A DNA stretch of 64,000 nucleotides from Nostoc mirabile CHAB5784. Its GTDB lineage: Bacteria > Cyanobacteriota > Cyanobacteriia > Cyanobacteriales > Nostocaceae. Of the stretch, positions 17,727-25,506 are shown piece after piece. The stretch spans positions 1-64,000 of the forward strand of contig NZ_JAIVFS010000012.1 in assembly GCF_020829645.1 (NCBI RefSeq). The letters are read 5' to 3'. The notes under the pieces are model-generated. The model ran no database searches. It saw only the letters and a program-made list of their open reading frames with translations, and was not told where the DNA came from. Every line of letters begins with the position of its first letter. The first letter of the stretch is position 1. The translations under genes and the position numbers were made by a program.

Positions 17727-19196
17727 TTAATTATTCCTCCTCTGCTCCCCCTGCTCCCCCTGCCCCCTGCCCCCCTGCCTCTTACTGATTCTCAAAACGG
17801 ATGCAACTGCTGCCCCACACAGTATTAGGGCTGCAAAGCGAAAAGTTCCTTGGAACCCCGCAACGATCGCTTCACGAGGGGCAACAGAGACATCTGCACC
17901 CGCAGACATGCTAGCGATTAACGCTCCAAATACTGCCCCGATTAGAGAAACTCCTACTGTATTCCCTGAGGTGCGTGACAAAGACAGCAGTCCAGAAGCA
18001 ATTCCTAGCCGCTCCCTTGGTACTGATCCCATAACAGTGCTGTTGTTGGGCGATTGGAATAAACCCAGTCCAATGCCGTAAATAAAATAGCGCGACACAT
18101 AGCCTAGCTCAGTAATTTGAGTATCAAAGGTGCTAATGCCCAGACAGCCGCCAATCATCAACCCCAGCCCAATAGAACTGATCAGTCGAGCGCCAAAGCG
18201 GTCTGAAAGTGTTCCAGCTAGTGGGGCAATTAACCCACTAAGCAGAGGCGACACGGCTAGTAGCAGCCCCACTTTTACCGTCGGATAGTGCTTGACCCCC
18301 TCTAGAAAGAAAGGGACGATGAGTAGCGAACCGCCAATAACAATGAATGCTAGCCAGCCACTTAGCAAACCCATACTCAACTGAAGATTGCGAAACAGGT
18401 GTAGCTCTAGTAGCGGCTGCTCTACGATCGCTTCAACCACCAAAAAAGTTGTAAAACTGATGATAGTGATCGCTAATAATATCAATGCATTGGTACTGCT
18501 AAAGCCCTGGCTTTGCCCTAACGTCATACCCAGCCCAAAACTACCCAAAGTCAATAAAGCCAATATCGCTCCAAAAAAATCAAATTTCTGTTTGTCCTGA
18601 ATGTGTACAGAAGGCGGCACCACGCGAGTTATTAAGAAACTAGCTATGATCCCCAGTGGTACATTGATGAAGAATATACTATGCCAGCCTGACAAACCCA
18701 GGAGCAGTCCGCCAGCAGAAGGGCCAAAAGCAATTCCCAGTGACACTACGCTACCGATAACGCCAACAGCCCGACCTCGTTCGGAGGACGGAAAAACTTC
18801 TGTGATGATTGCCAAACCAAGCCCAGAAATGAACACAGCACCTAATCCTTGAAGTGCCCGAAAGCCGATCAACCAGCCAATACCAGGTGCAAAACCACAC
18901 AACAGCGAACTGAAAGTGAACAGAACAAGTCCTCCCTGATATAAGGACTTCTTGCCCCACATATCCCCCAGGCGCGTTGCCCCCAAAACTAAACCGGAAC
19001 TGACCAACTGGTAACTCAATACAGCCCATTGGGTCGTAGGGAAACTGGTATCAAAGGCTTGTACCAATGTGGGCAAAGCAACATTGATGATGCCCACATC
19101 TAGGGTAGACATGAACACCCCAAGTCCGATACCGAGCAAGACCCAATTTTTTTGAGAGCCTGACAAAGGCAGAGGTTGTGCTTGCAATTGTGCCAA
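17727..19196 (-). CDS. MFS drug-efflux permease (DHA2/EmrB-QacA type), 489 aa
   Basis: Drug:proton antiporter, with about 14 hydrophobic segments. Motifs are LDVGIINVALPTL in helix 1 (the DHA2 signature), RLGDMWGKKSLYQGGL between helices 2 and 3, and GPSAGGLLLGLSGWHSIFFI for motif C in helix 5. The last 20 residues (SKRQGGRGQGEQGEQRRNN) are encoded by a CCCCTGC-type heptamer repeat at 17735-17785 and are probably an accidental tail rather than a domain. No regulator sits beside it. Confidence 0.9.
   Translation of the reverse strand: MAQLQAQPLPLSGSQKNWVLLGIGLGVFMSTLDVGIINVALPTLVQAFDTSFPTTQWAVLSYQLVSSGLVLGATRLGDMWGKKSLYQGGLVLFTFSSLLCGFAPGIGWLIGFRALQGLGAVFISGLGLAIITEVFPSSERGRAVGVIGSVVSLGIAFGPSAGGLLLGLSGWHSIFFINVPLGIIASFLITRVVPPSVHIQDKQKFDFFGAILALLTLGSFGLGMTLGQSQGFSSTNALILLAITIISFTTFLVVEAIVEQPLLELHLFRNLQLSMGLLSGWLAFIVIGGSLLIVPFFLEGVKHYPTVKVGLLLAVSPLLSGLIAPLAGTLSDRFGARLISSIGLGLMIGGCLGISTFDTQITELGYVSRYFIYGIGLGLFQSPNNSTVMGSVPRERLGIASGLLSLSRTSGNTVGVSLIGAVFGALIASMSAGADVSVAPREAIVAGFQGTFRFAALILCGAAVASVLRISKRQGGRGQGEQGEQRRNN
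17735..17785. repeat. CCCCTGC-type STRR forming the 3' end of the efflux gene
   Basis: Imperfect heptamers of the GCTCCCCCT/GCCCCCT type. The efflux gene's stop codon lies just past the array at its 17727 end, so the repeat supplies the Gly/Gln-rich protein tail. Confidence 0.6.
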
Positions 19197-20154
19197 CGTT
19201 TAGCCTCCGGCTTTGACTTTACGGTTGTGAATAGTTTGCATACGTAGATTCATTGTAGGGTGCTATCCTCACTACCTGTTCACAGCGATCGCAGCAGGTG
19301 CTTCGTTGAGTTATATCTTGCACCTGCCTATCCCGCCTGAGAATTTATTCTCAGGCTAATAGTGCAAGTCCACTAAGCGTGGACTACAACCCTTACTCAG
19401 TCTTCAATAGATAGACTTTAGCTATAAGCCTCAGAATGAATTCTGAGGCGGTCGTCAGGACTGATGCAAGTTCTGAGTTGATCAGAAATGTTCTAGATGA
19501 ATTTAAAAATTCAGAGGCATCGATTTCTCAATCGGTAAGACTGGCTTTTCTACTTGTCATATATTTGGTAGAGTACCTAGATACTCTTAACTCCAGACTC
19601 CTTCCACTATAATATTCAACGAAATACGGTAACTCGATAGAGTTATTGTACTTAGCTAGTTAGCAAATTATCATAGACAACTCCAAGAAGCAAGCTCTAG
19701 AGGTTTTCGTACAAGCAAAGGTAATGTTAGCATCATGCAAACTATACTAATCCTAAATCGTTCGTGAAAATCTCTCTTTATTCTCTCTGCGTTCTCTGCG
19801 CCTCTGCGGTTGGTTATAAAAAATTAATTTTCATAAATCAAATAAGATTGCTATAACCAAAATAGCCTTCTGCTTGCCCTCAGTTAAAACCATTGAGTAT
19901 AATTATTGCAAAAATTAATAAATTGTTCAACAAAACAATCATTAAAATTAAAATAGATATCAGCTAAATATAGCTTTATTGGCGGTGGATTAAATAATTC
20001 GTAATTCGGAATTCGGAATTCGTAAATTTTGTTTTGTAATGGGGATTTAACCCCAACACAAAACTTGCTTTTTTATTGAACCGGGGGACTTAAACCCACG
20101 GAACTAGTTAAATTAGCAATTAATATAAATAAATTTTCTATAATAGTATATAAT
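19197..20154. other. Long gene-free region with paired palindromes and repeats
   Basis: No gene is supported in 958 bases. Contents: a repeat element around 19335-19449 (listed separately); a GCGTTCTCTGCGCCTCTGCG block at 19786-19816 that recurs near 48447; near-heptameric ATTCGGA/ATTCGTA repeats at 19996-20027; and a dispersed block at 20028-20108 (TTTTGTTTTGTAATGG ... ATTGAACCGGGGGACTTAAA) that recurs, interrupted, at 31009-31186. Confidence 0.6.
19335..19449. repeat. Palindrome-bounded dispersed element
   Basis: Three perfect hairpins lie in order: GCCTGAGAA/TTCTCAGGC (19335-19356), GTCCAC/GTGGAC (19368-19384) and GCCTCAGAA/TTCTGAGGC (19428-19449). The two outer hairpins are variants of one another. 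This resembles a non-coding mobile repeat or a structured RNA; no protein is encoded. Confidence 0.55.
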
Positions 20155-21102
20155 ATGCCTAAAATTACTGTTTGCATTCCTACTTTTAATCGTGTTCATC
20201 TCCTTCCTTATGCTATTGACAGTGTACTCAATCAGTCTGAGCAAGACTTTGAGCTAATTGTTTGTGATGACGGTTCTAGCGATCGCACACCTGAGTTGAT
20301 GTCACAGTATACAGACCACCGGATTAAATATATCCGTCATCTGCAAAATATTGGTAAAAGTAATAATATGCGCTCTGGCTTTGATGCAGCCAGTGGTGAA
20401 TATTTTATTAAATTTGATGATGATGATCGGCTAACACCCGATTTTCTCGCAAGTACGGCAGCTATTCTTACTCAAGACTCTAGCATTGATTTTGTTGGTA
20501 CAGACCATTGGATAATTGATATTAACAATGTGCGGGATGAGGCGAAAACTCAAGAAAATTCTCATCGCTGGGGTAGAAAGAATTTACCAGCAGGGGTTGT
20601 AGATAATTTATTGGAAGTTGTATTTATTCAACAAAGCTTTCAAGTTGGGGCGACATTATTTCGCCGTAAAACATTGCAAGAATTAGGATATATGCAGCCA
20701 AATCTGCAAAATTGTGAAGATAATGATTTATTTGTGCGTCTAGCTGTGGCTGGAAAAAAGGGGTATTATTTACCAGAATTATTGATGGAATATCGCTACC
20801 ATGCAGAGCAGCAAGGTATCAATCGGGCTATTCCTTATTTATATGATAAAATCCGATATTTAGAAAATTATAAGTTTGAGTCTGAAAAAATAGAGGCAAT
20901 CAGGAAAAATCGTCTAACTGAAACGCAATTATTATTAGGTTTGCGTTTAATTGAAAAGGGGGAAACGCAGAAAGGCAGAGAGTTAGTTTTAGCGGGGCAG
21001 TCTTTTTCGACTGCTAAAGCTTGGACTGGTTTAGGATTATCGTTGTTACCAGTTGGGTTGCGAGGTAAGGCGTTTAATGCACTGCGACAGGTGCGAGGTT
21101 AG
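20155..21102 (+). CDS. Family 2 glycosyltransferase, 315 aa
   Basis: GT-A fold inverting glycosyltransferase acting at the cytoplasmic face. The nucleotide-sugar region is ITVCIPTFNRVHLLPYAIDS at the N-terminus, with CDDGSSD and the metal-binding IKFDDDDRL acidic cluster near residues 85-92; NCEDNDLFVRLA is the ED-type catalytic-base region. There is no transmembrane segment. It probably builds surface polysaccharide or glycolipid, but it stands apart from other such genes. Confidence 0.88.
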   Translation: MPKITVCIPTFNRVHLLPYAIDSVLNQSEQDFELIVCDDGSSDRTPELMSQYTDHRIKYIRHLQNIGKSNNMRSGFDAASGEYFIKFDDDDRLTPDFLASTAAILTQDSSIDFVGTDHWIIDINNVRDEAKTQENSHRWGRKNLPAGVVDNLLEVVFIQQSFQVGATLFRRKTLQELGYMQPNLQNCEDNDLFVRLAVAGKKGYYLPELLMEYRYHAEQQGINRAIPYLYDKIRYLENYKFESEKIEAIRKNRLTETQLLLGLRLIEKGETQKGRELVLAGQSFSTAKAWTGLGLSLLPVGLRGKAFNALRQVRG

Positions 21103-21178
21103 TAAATAGTTCTTGAAATGTTTCACGTAGAAGTGCAGAGAAAATTATGCAGGGTTTTTACACTGTGAAGAACTTATC

Positions 21179-21296
21179 GTAATACGGTTCAGTTAGCCCT
21201 AAAAACTTTAAGCTACGTAGGTTGGGTTGAGGAACGAAACCCAACATTAAACCTTAATCGTTGGGTTTCACTTCGTTCAACCCAACCTACTAGCTA
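21179..21296. repeat. Hairpin repeat of the GTAGGTTGGGTT family
   Basis: GTAGGTTGGGTTGAGGAACG ... GTTCAACCCAACCTAC forms a long inverted repeat with inner AAACCCAAC/GTTGGGTTT. The left flank AATACGGTTCAGTTAG is also found, slightly altered, at 60328-60343. Related hairpins are at 31873-31970 and 60363-60508. The right arm ends at the stop of the ParB-like gene. Confidence 0.65.
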
Positions 21297-22031
21297 ACTT
21301 CTTGACCACTCATCAATAATAGTCAAAATTGTTTTATCACCCAACTTTATTGTTTTATCACTCAAGCTTTTAACAGACTTTACTACATCGCGGTAATCTT
21401 CAAACTCTTGCTTCGGTTTCTTACGTCGAGCATCAAATATGCCCTTTGCAATTTTTTCCGCACCAGGAATTCTAGCGCGTTGTAACTTTATAGATAACTC
21501 ATCTTTATCCAAAGAGTTCAATAAACTGAGTGGATTAATCTGTTCACTCTTTTGGGGAATAAGGTTTTCAAGTTGCTTTAACTGACTATCTATTCTCTGT
21601 CTTTCTTGTAAAATTTCTGACTTGAATTCATTGAATTGCTTCTCAAGACGTAATTCTAGATTTGCCAGACGTGGTTCTAACTTTGTTGTTTCAAGCTCTG
21701 GTGTTACTGATTTTCCAGAAGAATCGATTCCTTTGAGAGATGCAATTTGCTTTAATGCTACATCCTCATTTTCAGAAGATATAATTAAAGCACTAACCAT
21801 GTCACCTTCACTAGGTTTTTTTTCTCTAGCTCTTACAGCAGAATAGTACTCGAAATGCCCATCAACTACCTCATATTGTTCAAAGCCAGTCTTTTTTAGT
21901 ATTAATGGTTTTAAAATGCCTCCAGATTCTAGTATCAGATCAGCAAGAATTTCTAAATCAGCCTCTTGAAAGTTTGAACGAGGAACATTAGAACTAACAC
22001 TTTCAACATCTACCATAAAAAACTTAATCAT
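21294..22031 (-). CDS. ParB-N-domain protein with coiled coil, partner of nuclease-ParA, 245 aa
   Basis: The N-terminal 90 residues resemble the ParB/Spo0J-type nuclease/CTPase fold: ADLILESGGILKPLILKKTG, then YEVVDGHFEYYSAVRARE, where GHFEYYSA takes the place of the usual GERRYRA/GHHR box. A long charged coiled coil follows (about 110-160, LELRLEKQFNEFKSEILQE), then a basic helical C-terminus. No HTH typical of chromosomal ParB is evident. The start ATG overlaps the last base of the parA-like stop (TAATG-type junction), so translation is coupled. It probably works only with the upstream ATPase. Confidence 0.7.
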   Translation of the reverse strand: MIKFFMVDVESVSSNVPRSNFQEADLEILADLILESGGILKPLILKKTGFEQYEVVDGHFEYYSAVRAREKKPSEGDMVSALIISSENEDVALKQIASLKGIDSSGKSVTPELETTKLEPRLANLELRLEKQFNEFKSEILQERQRIDSQLKQLENLIPQKSEQINPLSLLNSLDKDELSIKLQRARIPGAEKIAKGIFDARRKKPKQEFEDYRDVVKSVKSLSDKTIKLGDKTILTIIDEWSRS

Positions 22032-23413
22032 TATTGCATCCCCATTTTACTTAAAACTTCTATAGCTAGAAATTCAAACTCAGCGGCGGCTTGATTTGCA
22101 GAAGGTTCATTCAGAGCAAAATCAAGAATAGATTTCGGATCAGGTATTTCCATATTTCCCACTAATATAGTTTTATTAATGCAAGCAGATAAAGCTGTTC
22201 TTTCTGAGATAATACTATCCATGAGTGGCATATTATAACGATCAATAATTACACTTTTATGTTTTGCAAATGTGTATTTTAGATACTGAGCATTAGTAGA
22301 AATTTTGGATGGAAGAACACCCATAATATTAATAGGCGGCTTTCCTAAACCTTCTTTATTTTCATTAATTTCTTGTTGAATAAAATTTTTAACACTAGGT
22401 AATCCTTGATTGGAAAATGGCTTTAAGTCTGAAGGAATTATTAGGTAATCAGCAGCAGTTAAGGCAGCTTGTGCATACACATCGAGTGATGGAGGTGTGT
22501 CGATAATTACAATATCATATTCATTTTTTACTTTTTCTAATTTTTTAGCTAGTCTAGATCGGCTTGGCGCAGATTGGACAAGATTTTGCTGCAATGCAAT
22601 CAAGGTGATATGTGAAGGGATAACATCAATTTCTGGATTGTTAAAAAACTTAGATTTGCAAACAATATCTGGAATAAACTTAATGTCGTTTTTTTCTAAT
22701 AAATGATAAACATTGCAGTCTTTTAAATCATCATCTTCCTCAAATTGGAATTTAATCAATCCTGTAGCAAAAGTTGTATTTGCTTGAGCATCTATATCAA
22801 TCAGAAGAATTTTTTTTCCTTTCTTACTCAACGCAGCCGCTAAATTGATAGCAACTGTAGTTTTTCCTACGCCACCCTTATGATGGTAGATTGCAATTGT
22901 GTTCATTGAATGTTGCCTCTTAGTTTCCAAAATTAAATTATTTTCAGTTATTTGAACTTTTGGTTTATTTCTCAACTCTTCTTCTTTCAGACTATCTCTA
23001 CCAATTAAACTTTTAATTTTATCTAACTTGATCTCAACTTCCTTCCCAGAACATTGAAATAATAGCTGAATATCATATTGCAATTTTTGATAAATTCTAA
23101 TCTCTTTGCCATTAGTCAGCAATCCATACCTAACATTCAAGCTGCTTAAATAATGCCTGAGTCGGGGGACATGATGATTTAAGTTTTGTTTGGGATGCTT
23201 TGCCTCCATGACGACACTCAACGGCGAATTGGCATCTAAGACAAAGGGAATTACTTGTGCGGCAAATGCTAAAAAATCTAAGCGGATGCTACCAACGGCA
23301 ACCTCTTGATGCCAGGTGTCAGGAGTATAACCTAGCTGCGGTAGCAAATATTGCACTATGAGTTTGCTTTCAACTTCGCTTTCGTTACGGCACAGCTCAG
23401 GATTAAAAGGCAA
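22031..23413 (-). CDS. ParA-type ATPase with N-terminal HsdR-like PD-(D/E)xK domain, 460 aa
   Basis: Residues 1-150 match the N-terminal nuclease-like domain of type I restriction R subunits: ESEVESKLIVQYLLPQLGY, then Asp46 in IRLDFLAF, Glu70 and Lys72 in VVMEAKHP, and RYGLLTNGKEIRIYQ. Residues 170-460 are a ParA/MinD ATPase: deviant Walker A HKGGVGKTT (178-186), A' LLIDIDAQANTT, Walker B IVIIDTPPSLD. The start is TTG at 23411-23413, with GAGGT about nine bases upstream and an in-frame stop before it. Met170 just before the Walker strand would be the start of an ordinary ParA, so the nuclease domain is an added module. It overlaps the ParB-like gene. No plasmid replication gene is near. Confidence 0.8.
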   Translation of the reverse strand: MPFNPELCRNESEVESKLIVQYLLPQLGYTPDTWHQEVAVGSIRLDFLAFAAQVIPFVLDANSPLSVVMEAKHPKQNLNHHVPRLRHYLSSLNVRYGLLTNGKEIRIYQKLQYDIQLLFQCSGKEVEIKLDKIKSLIGRDSLKEEELRNKPKVQITENNLILETKRQHSMNTIAIYHHKGGVGKTTVAINLAAALSKKGKKILLIDIDAQANTTFATGLIKFQFEEDDDLKDCNVYHLLEKNDIKFIPDIVCKSKFFNNPEIDVIPSHITLIALQQNLVQSAPSRSRLAKKLEKVKNEYDIVIIDTPPSLDVYAQAALTAADYLIIPSDLKPFSNQGLPSVKNFIQQEINENKEGLGKPPINIMGVLPSKISTNAQYLKYTFAKHKSVIIDRYNMPLMDSIISERTALSACINKTILVGNMEIPDPKSILDFALNEPSANQAAAEFEFLAIEVLSKMGMQ

Positions 23414-23493
23414 TATTTTTCTACCTCTAAATAATTATTGAACTTGTGATAAAACCTGATATTTGATAGATTATGGCATAGCCTTAATTATGT

Positions 23494-23596
23494 TGAGTGA
23501 TATAAATCACTTACAAAGATATGAATAATTATCATAAAATTAGTACTTTTGCTGGTAAGGTAACCACTTTTGAGAGCTAGCCATATTCAAAAGTAC
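23494..23596. promoter_or_regulatory. Inverted repeats upstream of the nuclease-parA gene
   Basis: AGTGAT-ATAA-ATCACT (23496-23511) is a perfect 6-bp inverted repeat. GTACTTTTG (23543-23551) and CAAAAGTAC (23588-23596) are a perfect 9-bp pair. Both lie in the divergent intergenic region, so they could be operator sites or parS-like sites for the ParA/ParB pair. Function is inferred only from position and symmetry. Confidence 0.35.
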
Positions 23597-23672
23597 CAGT
23601 CTACGTATGTATTTCCCCATTACCTTTGTAAATGGATAGAATCAAAGTGTTTACCTATTTGCGCTAAAGGTT

Positions 23673-24044
23673 TTGGCTACTGTATCTTGTCCCCACTGCC
23701 ATCAACTCGTTGATAGTCAAGCTATTAGTTGTCCCTATTGCCGGACGACACTCAAAGCTTACGGTCATCCCGGTATTCCATTGCACCGCGCCACTGGGGA
23801 CGGGTATCTGTGCGACACCTGCACCTATCACGCTGATGATACTTGCAATTTTCCTCAGCGTCCCTACGCCAAAGACTGTACCCTCTACCAAAATATTGAA
23901 GAGACAAAGTTAGAGTTGGAACAGCAGCGTTACACTAACAGTTTTGCAATAAATGTAAAAAGTTGGGTAAAACGCAATCAGGCTTTGCTGTTACTTTTGG
24001 GTTTATTATTGGTCTGTTTGTTGTTCGTTATATTAAGGTCTTGA
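23673..24044 (+). CDS. Zinc-ribbon membrane protein, 123 aa
   Basis: Two N-terminal CxxC pairs (CPHCHQLVDSQAISCPYC) form a zinc ribbon. A second Cys group (LCDTCTYHADDTCNFPQRPY, then DCTLY) lies at about 46-72. The C-terminus is a single transmembrane helix (ALLLLLGLLLVCLLFVIL). The start is a TTG (MATVSCPHC), preceded by AAAGG. It resembles a conserved cyanobacterial hypothetical protein with no assigned function. The soluble metal-binding part probably faces the cytoplasm. Confidence 0.7.
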   Translation: MATVSCPHCHQLVDSQAISCPYCRTTLKAYGHPGIPLHRATGDGYLCDTCTYHADDTCNFPQRPYAKDCTLYQNIEETKLELEQQRYTNSFAINVKSWVKRNQALLLLLGLLLVCLLFVILRS

Positions 24045-24317
24045 TTTGGGTTTTCTGGGGAGTGGGGAATATAACGCTTCTGTGTTGAGTCTAAGAGGAT
24101 GAATGAACAAGTCCTCTTCACGGTAGCGAAATGTTCTAGATCCCCCTAAATCCCCCTTTTTAAGGGGGACTTTGATTCCGGTTCCCCCCTTTTTAAGGGG
24201 GGTTAGGGGGGATCAATAAGTGCAAAGATACAGCAAATCACTTTTCAAACAACCTCTAATACAGACCTAAATAGTTACGATTTTATATTTAAATTGTCTC
24301 CCCAGCTAAATTGGAAT

Positions 24318-24452
24318 GGGAGCATCTCAAATGTGTAAAAACATATTTTGTCATTGCCAGCGTAATGAAATGAAGCTATGCCGAAGGCTTTACGCTCCAT
24401 TCGCAATGACTACCTGCTAACTTGGTAAATTTGCTTGCATTGGGATGCTCCC
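24318..24452. mobile_element. MITE-like element, 135 bp, GGGAGCATC inverted termini
   Basis: The left end GGGAGCATCTCAA pairs with the right end TTGGGATGCTCCC (12 of 13 match). No ORF lies inside. An inner pair, GTCATTG/CAATGAC, is also present. No clear target duplication could be read. Confidence 0.55.
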
Positions 24453-24479
24453 AATTGGAATTGATGATGTATCAAAAAA

Positions 24480-24509
24480 ATCAATTTACATGACCTCATG
24501 TAAATTGAT
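24480..24509. terminator. Perfect 14-bp hairpin, bidirectional intrinsic terminator
   Basis: ATCAATTTACATGA, CC, TCATGTAAATTGAT: a perfect stem with a 2-base spacer. A T-run follows on the plus strand (TTTTTTATTG), and an A-run precedes it (CAAAAAA), giving a T-run for minus-strand transcripts. It lies between a plus-strand gene and a minus-strand toxin-antitoxin pair, exactly where a shared terminator would be expected. Confidence 0.75.
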
Positions 24510-24540
24510 TTTTTATTGCTTGTGAGAAATCCGGGTTTAT

Positions 24541-24675
24541 GCAATACGGTTCGGATAAGACTTGATCCCCCCAACCCCCTTAAAAAGGGGGCTAATAATG
24601 GCTCTATTTCCCCCAATTTATCGGGGGACTAAGGGGGATCTTTAAGGACTATGCACCTTAACCGAACCGTATTGC
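24541..24675. mobile_element. MITE-like element, 135 bp, overlapping the toxin gene end
   Basis: GCAATACGGTTCGG (24541-24554) is perfectly inverted as CCGAACCGTATTGC (24662-24675). Inside is a CCCCCTT...AAGGGGG hairpin repeat. The toxin stop codon lies inside the element, so the last 15 or so toxin codons are element-derived. Confidence 0.65.
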
Positions 24676-25078
24676 GGGTATATGCATCTGAATTATCGGC
24701 TATTTGAATTTCTTGCTCGTATTGTGCGTAGTTTACCGCCGTAGGCATCGCTTCTTCAATTGTTTCATTACTAACATCTGAAATATCGGATTTGGAATAA
24801 ATTGTAGTGAGTATAATTCCTTGATCAGTTTTCAGATAATAAATGACTCGATAGCCTCCACTTTTTCCTTTTTGAATGTTGCTATTTTTGAGACGAACCT
24901 TGAAAATCTGATATTTAACTCCAGCAATTCTATCACCGAGGATTTCACCTGCTTGAAGTTGGTCAATTAAGGGTTGCAAATCAGTACGAATTGAACGATA
25001 GCGTTTGGCAAGTTCTCGAAGATTCCTTTTGAAACGAGGTGTAAGAGCGATCTGGATTGGCGATGGTTCACTCTGCAT
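24629..25078 (-). CDS. RelE/ParE-superfamily toxin, 149 aa
   Basis: Probable RNase-type toxin. IQIALTPRFKRNLRELAKRY is the N-terminal strand and helix, DRIAGVKYQIFKVRLKNSN the core, and KSGGYRVIYYLKTDQGIILT, TIYSKSDISDVSNETI the catalytic C-terminal part. The last 15 or so residues (around RNTVRLRCIVLKDPP) come from an inserted inverted-repeat element and are not expected in the family. The gene overlaps its antitoxin by 11 bases. The fold itself is complete, so the toxin may be functional. Confidence 0.8.
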   Translation of the reverse strand: MQSEPSPIQIALTPRFKRNLRELAKRYRSIRTDLQPLIDQLQAGEILGDRIAGVKYQIFKVRLKNSNIQKGKSGGYRVIYYLKTDQGIILTTIYSKSDISDVSNETIEEAMPTAVNYAQYEQEIQIADNSDAYTRNTVRLRCIVLKDPP

Positions 25079-25313
25079 CGATGCCTGACCACATTTCTGA
25101 GAGGGGAAGAGTTTGTCCAGTTAAAGCTTCGTGTAAACCTTGGCGAATACCTTCTATAACAACTTCTGTAGGTGTTTCATCAGGATCGGTTTCGTCATCT
25201 TCGGAAAGTAAGACGATAACACGAACACGCTGTGGTTTGATGAATCCCAGTGATTTATCGAGCGTAAGTTGTCCACTCTCATTAATTGTCGCTGTGGTTT
25301 CAATTGCTTTCAT
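25068..25313 (-). CDS. Antitoxin partner of the RelE-type toxin, 81 aa
   Basis: The N-terminus MKAIETTATINESGQLTLDK is a swapped-hairpin-like beta region (AbrB/MazE-like or DUF2281-type), followed by VRVIVLLSEDD, an acidic linker, and a C-terminal helix that should wrap the toxin. The ATG at 25311-25313 is chosen; an upstream in-frame ATG at 25346 adds a segment of no family resemblance. The 11-base overlap with the toxin gene is typical of such operons. Confidence 0.7.
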   Translation of the reverse strand: MKAIETTATINESGQLTLDKSLGFIKPQRVRVIVLLSEDDETDPDETPTEVVIEGIRQGLHEALTGQTLPLSEMWSGIDAE

Positions 25314-25506
25314 AGATAATGATAGTGTTGTTAAATATCGAGTCAATTCAACCTACTTAATAGTCTAGTGCAGCTATCCCCCTTCATCCGGCAATCCCCT
25401 CAAACGCTTCATCCAAAATCCCCACTATAGGGAATGGTCAAAAATAACAAACCATGCCCAATCGCTAATCTTCAGGCTGTGATGATTTTGGATGCTTCTG
25501 CAATCT

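Larger units (their letters stand above)
24045..24628. other. Gene-free region packed with inverted-repeat elements
   Basis: 584 bases with no gene. Contents: a CCCCCTTTTTAAGGGGG-type hairpin at 24138-24213; a 135-bp element at 24318-24452; a bidirectional terminator hairpin at 24480-24509; and the left part of an element at 24541-24675 that continues into the next gene. Confidence 0.65.

Noticed and set aside
16821-19196. SDR plus MFS as a biosynthetic gene cluster
   Set aside because: No synthase or tailoring genes accompany them; ordinary separate genes.
23664-23891. Minus-strand 75-aa frame overlapping the zinc-ribbon gene
   Set aside because: The plus-strand frame has clear CxxC zinc motifs and a membrane helix; the opposite frame has nothing.
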